The notes under the pieces: model-generated
The model's database searches: none
The model's input: only the letters and a program-made list of their open reading frames with translations
Told to the model about the DNA's origin: nothing
Part shown: positions 10,455 through 19,359 of the stretch, in pieces
Layout of the letters: each line of letters starts with the position of its first letter
Numbering within the stretch: position 1 is the first letter of the stretch
Assembly (NCBI GenBank): GCA_017882705.1
Contig: JADGOZ010000034.1
Span: 1 to 64,000 of the forward strand
Direction: 5' to 3'
Origin: Candidatus Nanopelagicales bacterium
GTDB lineage: Bacteria > Actinomycetota > Actinomycetes > S36-B12 > CAIYMF01
DNA length: 64,000 nt
Translations under genes and position numbers: made by a program

Positions 10455-12518
10455 ATGCGTCGGTACGGCGGCAGCACGACGACCACCCCGAGCACGACGG
10501 CCCCGGCGCCGTCGGAGGCGCCCTCGTCGATGCTCTCGCAGGCCGGCACCGGCACCCTGCGCGCCAACCAGGCCGACGTCGGCAAGGCGCGCGAGCGCTC
10601 GCGCCGTCGGCGTCTGCTCGTGCTCTTCCTGCTCCTCATGGTCCCGGCGGTCTACCTCTGGTCACGCGTCATCGACGGCCACGGGTTCGACCTCACGAAC
10701 ATCACCTTCCCGACCATCGACCCGCTCGTCCTCATCCCGGGGCTGTTCTTCCTCGCGCTCATCGGGATCATGCTCGGTACGACGATGGGCGCGGGTCGCT
10801 CGCCGCACGTGACCTACCGCCCCGAGCAGATCGACGTCACGCTCGACGACGTCATCGGCATCGACAACGTGAAGGACGACGTCGCCCGCTCGCTGAGCCT
10901 CTTCCTCGCGCACAAGACCTTCGCCGCTGAGATGGGCGGCACCGCGCGCCGCGGCCTCCTGTTCGAGGGCCAGCCCGGCACCGGGAAGACCTACCTCGCG
11001 AAGGCGATGGCCCGCGAGGCCGGCGTCCCGTTCCTCTTCGTCTCCGCCACGTCGTTCCAGTCCATGTACTACGGCGCCACCGCGCGCAAGATCCGCTCGT
11101 ACTTCAAGGCGCTGCGCAAGGCAGCGCGCCAGGAGGGCGGCGCGATCGGCTTCATCGAGGAGATCGACGCGATCGCCATGGCGCGCGGAGGCCTCTCCAT
11201 GACGGCGCACCCGTCGACCGGCTCGGTCTCGGCCTCCACCGGTCTCCTGTGCTGCGGTGGGCTCGAGGGACTGCCGTCGTCCTACGCGAACGCCGCGGTC
11301 ACCTCGGCCGCGACCGGCACGGTCGTCAACCGCTCGATGACGAGCGAGGGGGTCGGCGGCGTCGTCAACGAGCTGCTCGTGCAGCTGCAGTCCTTCGACG
11401 ACCCGACGGGCTGGCAGAAGTTCCAGACCTGGTTCATCGACAAGGCGAACCTCTACCTCCCCGCGAACCGCCAGCTCACGCGCCCCACCCCGCCGTCGAC
11501 CAACGTGCTGGTGATCGCCGCGACGAACCGCGCCGACAACCTCGACCCGGCGCTGCTGCGCCCGGGCCGGTTCGACCGCCGCCTCACCTTCGAGACGCCG
11601 ACCAAGGCCGGACGCCGTGACCTCATCGACTTCTTCCTCGCGAAGAAGGCGCACGACCTCGAGCTCGACACCGACGCCGCGCGCGACAGCCTCGCGGCGG
11701 TGACCCAGGGCTACACGCCGGTCATGATCGAGCACCTCTTCGACGAGGGGCTCGTCAACGCCCTGCGCCGCAACGAGCACGCGATGTCGCGCGCCGACGT
11801 CGAGCGCGCACGGCTCGTCGAGGAGGTGGGCATGGGTCAGCCCGTCGCCTACACCGAGCACGAGCAGAAGCTCATCGCCACGCACGAGGCCGGGCACGCC
11901 GTGGCGGCCTGGCTCGTGGCGCCGCACCGGCGTCTCGAGGTCCTCACGATCATCAAGCGTCGTGACGCGCTCGGCATGCTCGCCCACGGCGACGCCGACG
12001 ACGTCTTCACCCGCTCCAAGTCGGAGATGCTGGGCCTGATCCGCATCGCCATGGGCGGGCAGTCGGCCGAGGAGCTGTTCTTCGACGACATCTCCACCGG
12101 ACCCGCGGGCGACCTGCTCTACGCGACGAACGTCGCCGCCCAGATGGTCGGCTCCGCCGGCATGACCGACACGCTGATCTCCTACTCCGCGATCCAGGCG
12201 GGCGCGTTCAGCGACACGAACATCGTCGGTCGCGTGCTCGGCGACAGCGACGGTCGGGCCCGGGTCGAGAAGATCCTGCAGGAGCAGAAGACGTTCACGC
12301 GTGCGCTGCTGTCGGAGAACCGCCACCTCGTGGAGGCGCTCCGGGACGCGCTCCTGGAGCGGCACGAGCTCATCGGGCGGGAGATCACCGACGTGCTCAT
12401 GGAGGCCGAGGGCATCCGGCGTACCGACGACGTGGACCTGCGCGACTCGAGCAGGTCGAACGCCGCTCTCGTGTCGCCTGCGACGACGCTGCCGGACCTT
12501 CCCGGCTCTGCGTTCTGA
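10455..12518 (+). CDS. FtsH-like membrane AAA+ zinc metalloprotease with an insert in the AAA domain
   Basis: The 687-residue protein has a Thr/Ser/Pro-rich N-terminus, two transmembrane helices (about 55-72 and 90-110), an AAA+ domain and an M41 peptidase domain. Walker A is GQPGTGKT with Lys178; the Walker B region reads GFIEEIDAIA, with Glu where FtsH has Asp. Between Walker B and the arginine-finger segment RPGRFDRR lies an insert of roughly 80-90 residues rich in Ser, Thr and Gly, absent from standard FtsH. The zinc site is HEAGH at 477-481. It would unfold and degrade membrane or cytosolic proteins. ATG 10455 is preferred; the frame is open further upstream to 10320, but that part looks non-coding. 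A canonical FtsH probably exists elsewhere. Confidence 0.85.
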   Translation: MRRYGGSTTTTPSTTAPAPSEAPSSMLSQAGTGTLRANQADVGKARERSRRRRLLVLFLLLMVPAVYLWSRVIDGHGFDLTNITFPTIDPLVLIPGLFFLALIGIMLGTTMGAGRSPHVTYRPEQIDVTLDDVIGIDNVKDDVARSLSLFLAHKTFAAEMGGTARRGLLFEGQPGTGKTYLAKAMAREAGVPFLFVSATSFQSMYYGATARKIRSYFKALRKAARQEGGAIGFIEEIDAIAMARGGLSMTAHPSTGSVSASTGLLCCGGLEGLPSSYANAAVTSAATGTVVNRSMTSEGVGGVVNELLVQLQSFDDPTGWQKFQTWFIDKANLYLPANRQLTRPTPPSTNVLVIAATNRADNLDPALLRPGRFDRRLTFETPTKAGRRDLIDFFLAKKAHDLELDTDAARDSLAAVTQGYTPVMIEHLFDEGLVNALRRNEHAMSRADVERARLVEEVGMGQPVAYTEHEQKLIATHEAGHAVAAWLVAPHRRLEVLTIIKRRDALGMLAHGDADDVFTRSKSEMLGLIRIAMGGQSAEELFFDDISTGPAGDLLYATNVAAQMVGSAGMTDTLISYSAIQAGAFSDTNIVGRVLGDSDGRARVEKILQEQKTFTRALLSENRHLVEALRDALLERHELIGREITDVLMEAEGIRRTDDVDLRDSSRSNAALVSPATTLPDLPGSAF

Positions 12519-12548
12519 CCGTCGCGCGGGGCCGCGTCGGCCACCACG

Positions 12549-12554
12549 TAGGCT
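12549..12554 (+). promoter_or_regulatory. -10 hexamer for leaderless DUF6113-like gene
   Basis: TAGGCT lies 6 bases before the GTG start at 12561; no Shine-Dalgarno sequence is seen. Confidence 0.45.
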
Positions 12555-12560
12555 CGGCAC

Positions 12561-13109
12561 GTGCCTGACGACGTGCCCGAGGCGACCGAGCCCGCGGACC
12601 CCGCGGTCGACGTCGTGCCCGGAGCGCACGCAGCCGGCACCGTGATGCCGACGCTCGAACCGGTGTCGCCGAGCGCCCTGACCTACGCCGGGCTGCTCCT
12701 CGGCGGCGTCGTCCTCGGGCTCTTCGGCACGGTGCTCATGGCTGCACGCGTCACGGTCCGCGGCACCACCGTGCCGTGGGGGCTGGTCCTGTCGATGCTG
12801 GCGGTCCTCGCCTGCGTGCGCGGTGCCGCCTGGCTGGTCGGGTCGCGGCGCGGTGCCGCGCTCGTCGGTCTCGGCTGGGTCCTGCCGACGCTGGCGTTCG
12901 CCACCGCGAACCCCGGCGGCGACGTCCTGCTGCCCGACGTGCCGCGCACCTACGTCTACCTGGTCGGGTCGGCGTTGTTCGTCGTGCTCGGGGTCGCACT
13001 GCCGCTCCCGCGCGGCGCCGCCGCTGCCGCCGCCGACAGTCGCGCCCACCGGGGTGCCGAACCCGCCGAGGAGCCGACGATCGACGCCACGGAGCCGCAG
13101 CAGTCCTGA
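12561..13109 (+). CDS. Small polytopic membrane protein (DUF6113-like)
   Basis: The 182-residue protein has an acidic N-terminus, four hydrophobic segments (about 38-60, 73-93, 97-115 and 127-147) and an Ala-rich, charged C-terminal tail. It resembles the actinobacterial membrane protein commonly encoded near mshB, which is why DUF6113 is suggested; the biochemical role is unknown. GTG 12561 is the start. Its 3' end is followed after 44 bases by the cheW-like gene. Confidence 0.75.
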   Translation: MPDDVPEATEPADPAVDVVPGAHAAGTVMPTLEPVSPSALTYAGLLLGGVVLGLFGTVLMAARVTVRGTTVPWGLVLSMLAVLACVRGAAWLVGSRRGAALVGLGWVLPTLAFATANPGGDVLLPDVPRTYVYLVGSALFVVLGVALPLPRGAAAAAADSRAHRGAEPAEEPTIDATEPQQS

Positions 13110-13153
13110 CGACGCACCTTCAGGGCGGCCGGTTCCGCGCCGATGACCCCGGG

Positions 13154-13669
13154 GTGACGATCTCCCTGCCCACCTGGTTCGACGACGACGTCGCCGAGCC
13201 CGAGGCGGTCGGCGTGGACCACGTGGTCGTGCGCCTCGGTGGCGGTCGTTACGGCGTCTGCGCGCCCGACGTCGCCGAGGTCATCCCGCTCCCGCACCTC
13301 ACCCGGGTGCCGGGCACGCCCTCCTGGGTCGTCGGCGTCGCCAACTGGCGCGGGCACGTGCTGCCCCTCGTGGACCTGCGCCCCCTGCTGCAGGCCGCGG
13401 TCGTGCCGCTCCCGTCGAGTGCGCGCGTGGTCGTCGTGGCCGTGGACGACGTCGAGGTCGGCCTGGTCGCGGAGGCCGTCACCGGGCTCGTCGAGGTCCC
13501 GGACCGGCTCGACGCGACCCCCGTGACCCTCGTGGGCGACGCCGCGGACCTCGTGTCCGGGCTGACCGACGGCGGCCCGGGAGGCCCGGTCGCCGTGCTC
13601 CGGACCGATGCCGTTCTGGGCCTGCGCTCACGACTCGCTCCGTCTCACGGCCGCGCGCGCACGGCATAG
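13154..13669 (+). CDS. CheW-like chemotaxis adaptor
   Basis: The 171-residue protein has one CheW domain (about residues 20-155). Visible CheW features are VVVRLGGGRYGVCAPDVAEV, the proline/glycine turn RVPGTPSWVVGVANWRG and HVLPLVDLRPLL. CheW couples the receptor (13785) to the kinase (15367). GTG 13154 follows a GGGG stretch and gives the natural domain start. The gene lies 115 bases before the receptor, and that gap holds a possible promoter and a hairpin. Confidence 0.85.
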   Translation: MTISLPTWFDDDVAEPEAVGVDHVVVRLGGGRYGVCAPDVAEVIPLPHLTRVPGTPSWVVGVANWRGHVLPLVDLRPLLQAAVVPLPSSARVVVVAVDDVEVGLVAEAVTGLVEVPDRLDATPVTLVGDAADLVSGLTDGGPGGPVAVLRTDAVLGLRSRLAPSHGRARTA

Positions 13670-13707
13670 CCCTCTCGGCATGCGCAAGCCGGTGCCGGTT
13701 CACCCCT

Positions 13708-13734
13708 TCAGGTGATGCTCCGACCTCCCGAAGC
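13708..13734 (+). promoter_or_regulatory. Possible FliA/WhiG-type promoter for the receptor-kinase operon
   Basis: TCAGGTGA, 11 bases, then CCCGAAGC matches the two-block layout and 11-base spacing of sigma-28 promoters (TAAAGTTT-N11-GCCGATAA) at the core positions T-A-GT and CCGA. A hairpin GGGGTCG-CTG-CGACCCC (13743-13759) lies between it and the receptor start at 13785. This is suggestive only. Confidence 0.3.
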
Positions 13735-13784
13735 AGGAGAAGGGGGTCGCTGCGACCCCACGGGCGTGACAGCCGGGAGCAGTC

Positions 13785-15359
13785 GTGGAGTTCAGCAAGC
13801 GCATCGCCGTCATCGCGGGCGTCGCCACCTGGGGGTGCGTCGTCCTGGGGGTCGTCGCGGCCCTGCTCACCGTCGAGTTCGTCCCGGGCGCACCCGTGGA
13901 CATGGCCCGGGTCTGGGCCTGGACCGGGTTCGGCGCGGTCCTCGCCGCGATCACCACCGTGCTCGCCGTCCGCGCCCAGCGGGCCGGCTCCACCCTCACG
14001 CAGACGCTCCACGTCGGCCGGGTCATCCTGATCGCCAACGTCGTCTACATCACCGGCCTGGCCTGTGCGAGCGGCGGCCTCCTCGGCTGTGCCTCGGTCC
14101 TCCTCGCCGTCAACGTCCTCTTCGCCTCGCTGCTGTTCAGCCGCTGGTCGCTCGCCGGGTTCGCCGTGGCGCTGGCGGTCAGCGTCGCGTTCACCGGGAC
14201 CGTCACGCAGACGTGGACCGGCTCCGCGCTGCCGCTCGGCCTGATCGCGCTCGTCGCGCTCCCCGCCATGACCCTGATCGACGCCCAGCTCGCCGAGGCC
14301 GTCCTCGCTTTCGAGAGCAAGTCCACGCGGGAGCGCAAGGAGCTGAGCGCGCGGGTCGACGCGTTGACCGAGCAGCTCGAGCGGGCCGCCGCCGGAGACC
14401 TGTCCGCGTCCGTGGACATCGCGTCGCTCCCGCACGAGGACGACATGGTCGACGACGACACCGTGGTCGTGCTCTCGACGTCGGTCAACCAGGCGCTCGA
14501 GAGCCTGCGCTCGCTCGTCGAGCAGGTGCGGGCCGGGGGCGAGCAGATCTCGGCCAGCGCCGTCGAGCTCCTCGCCACCGCGGAGGAGCACGCCGCGAGC
14601 GCCACCCAGCAGTCGTCCGCCGTCGCCGAGACGACGTCGACGATCGAGGAGCTCGCGGCCACCGCCGCCCAGATCGCGGACACGGCCGAAGCGGTCGCCC
14701 GCTACGCCGCCGAGACGCTGCGGCACGCCGAGGAGGGCAGGCAGGCCGTCTCCGCGTCGGTGCGCTCCATGGACCAGATCGCCGGACGTGTCGACTCGAT
14801 CGCGGCCCGCGCGGTCTCGCTCGGCGAGAAGAGCCAGGAGATCGGCCGCATCCTCGAGGTGATCGACGACCTCGCCGACCAGACCAACCTGCTCGCGCTC
14901 AACGCTGCGATCGAGGCGGCCCGCGCGGGCGAGCACGGCCGGGGCTTCGCCGTGGTGGCGTCGGAGGTGCGCAAGCTGGCGGAGCGCTCCTCGGAGTCGG
15001 CCGGGCAGATCCAGGCGATCGTCGCGCAGATCCAGACCGAGACCCACGCGACGATCCTCGCGACCGAGGACGGCGCGAAGGAGGTCCACGCGGGGGCGGA
15101 CCTCGCGCGCGAGGTCGTCGACGCGCTCGAGCGGATCTCCGGCATGGTCGACGAGACCACGACCGCCGCGAAGGAGATCTCCATCGCGACCCAGCAGCAG
15201 CGGTCGGCGTCCGACCAGGTCGTCGCCGCGATGACCCAGGTGTCCGACGTCAGCCGCCAGTACGCCGTCGGCTCCAAGCAGTCCGCTGCGGCGGCCGCTC
15301 AGCTCAACGTGCTGTCGGCCGAGCTGCGCGAGTCCATCTCGCGCTTCCGGGTCGCGTAG
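13785..15359 (+). CDS. Methyl-accepting chemotaxis protein with a six-helix membrane domain
   Basis: The 524-residue receptor starts with about 165 residues of hydrophobic sequence forming about six transmembrane helices with short loops and no extracytoplasmic sensor domain, so it likely senses something in or through the membrane. A linker and a long signalling coiled coil follow; the conserved hairpin tip is seen around [20 protein letters not shown] and [18 protein letters not shown]. No C-terminal CheR-docking pentapeptide is visible. GTG 13785 has GGGAG before it. It is 7 bases from the kinase gene, so the two are co-transcribed. Confidence 0.9.
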   Translation: MEFSKRIAVIAGVATWGCVVLGVVAALLTVEFVPGAPVDMARVWAWTGFGAVLAAITTVLAVRAQRAGSTLTQTLHVGRVILIANVVYITGLACASGGLLGCASVLLAVNVLFASLLFSRWSLAGFAVALAVSVAFTGTVTQTWTGSALPLGLIALVALPAMTLIDAQLAEAVLAFESKSTRERKELSARVDALTEQLERAAAGDLSASVDIASLPHEDDMVDDDTVVVLSTSVNQALESLRSLVEQVRAGGEQISASAVELLATAEEHAASATQQSSAVAETTSTIEELAATAAQIADTAEAVARYAAETLRHAEEGRQAVSASVRSMDQIAGRVDSIAARAVSLGEKSQEIGRILEVIDDLADQTNLLALNAAIEAARAGEHGRGFAVVASEVRKLAERSSESAGQIQAIVAQIQTETHATILATEDGAKEVHAGADLAREVVDALERISGMVDETTTAAKEISIATQQQRSASDQVVAAMTQVSDVSRQYAVGSKQSAAAAAQLNVLSAELRESISRFRVA

Positions 15360-15366
15360 GACGCGC

Positions 15367-17577
15367 ATGGACTGGGACCAGAACCCCGAGCTGATCGCGA
15401 CCTTCACCGCCGAGGTCGACGACCGGCTCGCCTCCATGCGCGACCGGCTGATGGCGCTCGAGGGCCACCGCGAGCCGCGCCGGTCGGTCCGCGAGATCAT
15501 GCAGGATGCGCACACCGTCAAGGGGTCGGCCCGCATGCTCGGGCTGCTCGACGTCGTCGAGCTGGCCCACCGTGCCGAGGACCTGCTCACCCGCATGAAG
15601 GACGGGCGGGTCGAGGTCCGCGCCGACCTCGTCGATCTCCTGCTGGTGACCACGGAGGCGCTCGGGCGGTCGGTGCCCGGGTCCGACCGGTCGCTCCCCG
15701 CGGGCTCGCGCACGGAGGTCCTGGCCGCCCTCGACTCCGCACTGACCGGTGCGGATCCCGTCGACGTGCCTCGGCTGCTGGTCGTGGGGACCGGCGCGGC
15801 GACCGACCCCGAGGACCTCGAGGACGCAGCAGCCGGCGGGGCCGTGTCACGAGCCGGCGACCACGTCCGGGTGCCCACCCGCCGGGTGCACGGGCTGCTC
15901 GACGTGGTGGGGGAGGCCGAGCTCGAGGTGCGCCGCATCGAGCGCCAGGTGCTGGACGTGACCGCGTTGCTCCTCGAGCACCAGAGCCTGCTGCGCGGGC
16001 TGCGCGCCGCGACGCTGCGCGGGGCGGGGGCCGCGGACGTCGCCGACGCCGTGACCGCGATGGTCGCCGTCGCCGATCGCCTCCAGGCGGGTGCTCGTGA
16101 CCTCCGGTCGCGCAGCGAGGACGCCGCTGCCCGGCTGGCCCGGGTGCGCGACGGTGCGATGGGCCTCGCGATGGTGCCGGTGCGTCGCGTCGTCGCCGGT
16201 TTCCCGGCCCTCGTGCGCGAGGTCGCGACGGTCACGGGCAAGGACGTCGAGCTCGTCATCGAGGGCGCCGACGTCGAGCTCGACGTGCGGGTGCTCGACG
16301 GTGTGGCCGACGCGCTGCGCCACCTCGTGACCAACGCCGTCGACCACGGCTGCGAGCCGCCCGAGGAGCGGATGGCGGCAGGGAAGCCGCGTCGCGCCAC
16401 GGTGACCGTCACGGCCCGGCAGGCCGGGTCCACGGTCGTCATCGAGGTCGCCGACGACGGCTGGGGAGTCGACGACGATGCGCTGCGCGACGCCGCGGTG
16501 CGCCAGGGCCTCGTCGGTGCCGATGCGACGACCGTGTCCGGCGCGGCGCTGCACCGGGTGCTGTTCGCCCCCGGGTTCTCGACCCGCACCGATGTGACCG
16601 AGACCTCTGGCCGAGGTGTCGGCCTCGACGTCGTGCGCACGTCGGTCGAGGGGCTCGGCGGCTCGGTCGACGTGGAGAGCGTGCCGGGTGCGGGCACCCG
16701 CTTCGTGCTCACGCTGCCGGTCACCCTCGGGGTGGTGCGCTGCCTCGTCGTACGCCTCGGTCAGGAGCGCTACGCCGTGCCCCTCGGCGGTGTTCTCGAG
16801 ACGGTGTCGATGGCCGACCTCGACGTGCACGAGATCGCCGGCTCGCTCGTCGTCGCCCGCGACGACGCCACGATCCCGCTCGCCGACCTCGCCGACGTCC
16901 TCGGCGTCCTCGGCGCGCGGTCGCCGCGCGCGGTCGTCCTGGCCCGTCTCACCGGCGAGCCGGTGGCGTGGTCGGTCGACGAGGTCGAGGGCGAGCGCGA
17001 GGTCGTCGTGAAGCCGCTCGGGGACTTCCTCGGCCAGGTGCCCGGGACCTCCGGCGCCACCATCGACGACGACGGCTCGGTGCTGCTGCTCCTCGACCTG
17101 CGCGAGCTGGCCGCACGCTGGGCCGCGGCACCGGTCTCGACCGCGTCGCCGCCCGTGGCCGTGGGCGACGAGCCGTCCCGGGAGGGGCGCCGCGCGTCCG
17201 GGGAGGGACGCCCGCGGGTCCTCGTCGTCGAGGACTCGATCGGCGTCCGGGAGCTGCAGCGCACGATCCTCGAGGGTGCGGGCTACGACGTGGTGACCGC
17301 GGTCGACGGTCTCGACGGCGCGGGCCGCCTCAACCAGGCTCCCGTCGACCTCGTGCTCTCCGACGTCGAGATGCCGGGCATGGACGGGTTCACGCTGACG
17401 CGCGCGATCCGCAAGACCCGCGGCTGGGAGAACGTGCCCGTCGTGATCATGACCTCGCGCGGCGACGACGCCGACAAGCGGGCCGGGCTCGATGCCGGCT
17501 GCGACGCCTACCTGCTCAAGAGCGAGTTCGACCAGCACGCCCTCGTGGACACCGTCCGACGCCTCGTCGGCCGCTGA
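15367..17577 (+). CDS. CheA-type histidine kinase fused to a CheW domain and a receiver domain
   Basis: The 736-residue kinase has, in order: Hpt domain with phospho-accepting His49 in AHTVKGSARML; a variable region of about 100 residues in place of a clear P2; dimerisation helices; HATPase with N-box LVTNAVDHGCE, G1 box DDGWGVD and GRGVGLDVV; CheW-like P5; and a C-terminal receiver with Asp666 in LSDVEMPGMDG. Such CheA-REC hybrids are typical of chemosensory systems that control twitching or other functions as well as flagella. ATG 15367 has little Shine-Dalgarno character and depends on coupling to the receptor gene. Confidence 0.92.
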   Translation: MDWDQNPELIATFTAEVDDRLASMRDRLMALEGHREPRRSVREIMQDAHTVKGSARMLGLLDVVELAHRAEDLLTRMKDGRVEVRADLVDLLLVTTEALGRSVPGSDRSLPAGSRTEVLAALDSALTGADPVDVPRLLVVGTGAATDPEDLEDAAAGGAVSRAGDHVRVPTRRVHGLLDVVGEAELEVRRIERQVLDVTALLLEHQSLLRGLRAATLRGAGAADVADAVTAMVAVADRLQAGARDLRSRSEDAAARLARVRDGAMGLAMVPVRRVVAGFPALVREVATVTGKDVELVIEGADVELDVRVLDGVADALRHLVTNAVDHGCEPPEERMAAGKPRRATVTVTARQAGSTVVIEVADDGWGVDDDALRDAAVRQGLVGADATTVSGAALHRVLFAPGFSTRTDVTETSGRGVGLDVVRTSVEGLGGSVDVESVPGAGTRFVLTLPVTLGVVRCLVVRLGQERYAVPLGGVLETVSMADLDVHEIAGSLVVARDDATIPLADLADVLGVLGARSPRAVVLARLTGEPVAWSVDEVEGEREVVVKPLGDFLGQVPGTSGATIDDDGSVLLLLDLRELAARWAAAPVSTASPPVAVGDEPSREGRRASGEGRPRVLVVEDSIGVRELQRTILEGAGYDVVTAVDGLDGAGRLNQAPVDLVLSDVEMPGMDGFTLTRAIRKTRGWENVPVVIMTSRGDDADKRAGLDAGCDAYLLKSEFDQHALVDTVRRLVGR

Positions 17578-17623
17578 CTCACCCCCCCCGCCATCCCCGA
17601 GAGACGACCGACCGGAGGACGAG

Positions 17624-18622
17624 ATGACCGAGAGCAGGGTGACTGTGCTGGTCGCCGACGACAGCCCCACGATGCGCCGCATCGTGAGCGGCGTGCTCAC
17701 CGGCGCTGGGTTCGACGTCGTCCTCGCGGAGGACGGCGTCGAGGCCGTGCAGCAGGCCTTCCGGACTATGCCCGACGTCGTGGTCCTCGACGTCCAGATG
17801 CCGCGCGTGTCCGGCTACGTCGCCGCACGGCTGCTCAAGGACGACTGGCAGACCGCCGACCTGCCGGTGCTGTTCCTGACCTCCCTCAACGCCGCGAGCG
17901 ACCGCTACTGGGGGGCTCGCGCCGGGGCCGAGCGCTTCCTCACGAAGGACTTCGAGGCACCCGAGCTCGTCGACGCCGTGTGGTCCGCGCTGGACGCGGC
18001 GCAGCTGGCCCGTGGCGGGCGGGCTGCGCTCAAGGCCGATCCCGTGGAGCTGAGCAACGACGACGTGCTCGGGCGGGTCTGCGACCTCCTCGACCGCAAC
18101 CTGTTCGAGGCCTCCGTCACGCAGGACGTCACGACCATCGCCGCCGACGTGCACGGCTTCGAGGAGACCGTGGCGGCCGTGCTCGAGTCGATGGAGAACA
18201 TCGTCGACTGCGACCTGGTGGGCGTGATGCTGCTCGGGCCGGACGGGCTCGCTCCCGACGCGACGTACGTGTCCGTGGCCCGCGAGGTGACGGACCTGCA
18301 CTACCGCGAGTTCCTCGAGGCCGTGGCGGACGCCTCCGACCAGGCGACCGGGGCGGCGACGGTCATCGCCGAGCTGTCGCCGATGCTGGCCGACGCGCAC
18401 GGGCGACTCGGCTCCGCGGATCCGGACGGCGTCGAGAACCCCGGGATGGCGACCTTCCTGTCCATGCCGTTGCGTGCCGGCGGACGGCTCCTCGGCCTGC
18501 TGGCGCTGTCCAGCGGGACGTCGAACGCGTTCGGAGAGTCAGCCCTCACGACCTTGCGGCTCGTGGCTCCGCCTGCCGCGGTCGTCATCGACCACGCCCG
18601 GCTGTCCGGAGTCCGGGTCTGA
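17624..18622 (+). CDS. Response regulator with receiver and GAF domains
   Basis: The 332-residue cytosolic protein has an N-terminal receiver (about 6-125) with phospho-acceptor Asp56 in VVLDVQMPRVSGY, acidic pair DDS near the start and the conserved Lys in FLTKDF. A linker and a GAF-like domain (about 170-330) follow. No DNA-binding, GGDEF or phosphatase domain is visible, so the output is probably ligand- or protein-binding. ATG 17624 has a GGAGG site. It is the last gene of the chemosensory cluster and the likely phosphorylation target of the CheA hybrid, in place of a classic CheY. Confidence 0.85.
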   Translation: MTESRVTVLVADDSPTMRRIVSGVLTGAGFDVVLAEDGVEAVQQAFRTMPDVVVLDVQMPRVSGYVAARLLKDDWQTADLPVLFLTSLNAASDRYWGARAGAERFLTKDFEAPELVDAVWSALDAAQLARGGRAALKADPVELSNDDVLGRVCDLLDRNLFEASVTQDVTTIAADVHGFEETVAAVLESMENIVDCDLVGVMLLGPDGLAPDATYVSVAREVTDLHYREFLEAVADASDQATGAATVIAELSPMLADAHGRLGSADPDGVENPGMATFLSMPLRAGGRLLGLLALSSGTSNAFGESALTTLRLVAPPAAVVIDHARLSGVRV

Positions 18623-18654
18623 CGCCCCCGCAGGGCGGCGTGGCCGTCCCGACG

Positions 18655-18660
18655 TAGGGT
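18655..18660 (+). promoter_or_regulatory. -10 hexamer for leaderless flavin reductase
   Basis: TAGGGT ends 6 bases before the ATG at 18667. Confidence 0.5.
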
Positions 18661-18666
18661 CAGCCC

Positions 18667-19200
18667 ATGACGGACACGACTGCGGGGCGAGCCGAGGTCG
18701 CGACCGACGAGTTCCGGGCCGTCATGGCCCGTTTCGCCACCGGCGTCTGCGTCGTCACCTGCGTGCAGGACGGCTTCGACCACGCGATGACGGCGAACTC
18801 CTTCACCTCCGTCTCCCTCGAGCCCCCGCTGGTGCTCGTGTGCGTGGAGAACGACTCGCGGTTCCACGAGGCCATCTCCGCCGTGGGCACCTGGGCGGTC
18901 AGCGTCCTCGACGAGAGCCAGAAGGGTCGCGCCCGCTGGTTCGCGACCCGAGGCCGTCCGCTCGTCGGCCAGTTCGACTCGACGCCGACCACGCGCTCGT
19001 CGATCACCGGGTCCCTGCTCCTCGACGGCGCTCTCGTGACCCTCGAGTGCCGCACCGCGGCGGTCCACCCCGCGGGCGACCACGACATCGTCGTGGGCGA
19101 GGTCCTCGGGCTGCGCACCCAGCGCCCCGACGGTCAGCCGCTCGTGTACTTCCGCAGCGGGTTCCGCACGCTCCGTGAGGATCCGGTCACCGGCTCCTGA
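18667..19200 (+). CDS. Flavin reductase-like (FMN-binding split barrel) protein
   Basis: The 177-residue protein belongs to the flavin reductase domain family, which supplies reduced FMN/FAD to two-component monooxygenases. Seen are FRAVMARFATGVCVVTC, the flavin-binding AMTANSFTSVSLEPP and the ending VYFRSGFRTL. No monooxygenase partner gene is adjacent, so its client is unknown. Confidence 0.85.
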   Translation: MTDTTAGRAEVATDEFRAVMARFATGVCVVTCVQDGFDHAMTANSFTSVSLEPPLVLVCVENDSRFHEAISAVGTWAVSVLDESQKGRARWFATRGRPLVGQFDSTPTTRSSITGSLLLDGALVTLECRTAAVHPAGDHDIVVGEVLGLRTQRPDGQPLVYFRSGFRTLREDPVTGS

Positions 19201-19359
19201 GCCGCTGCGGACGCCGCCACGCCGCGGCCGCCTGTGATTTCGCGGGACTTGATGCTTCCCCGTACCCTGGAGCCTCCGCCGCCCGTGCCCGCGGACGGCG
19301 AGAGCACGACGACGTGCCCGGATCGACCTCGTGGGCCACCGCTCTCCTGAGGACCACCC

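Noticed and set aside
13690-13784. Possible riboswitch (cyclic di-GMP type) before the receptor gene
   Set aside because: There are two hairpins but the conserved core sequence of that riboswitch class is not present; a promoter plus hairpin explains it better.
13479-16724. A very long minus-strand open frame of more than 1000 codons
   Set aside because: It lies antisense to the receptor and kinase genes, is made of low-complexity Arg/Ser/Thr/Asp sequence, and arises from the GC-rich codon pattern of the real genes.
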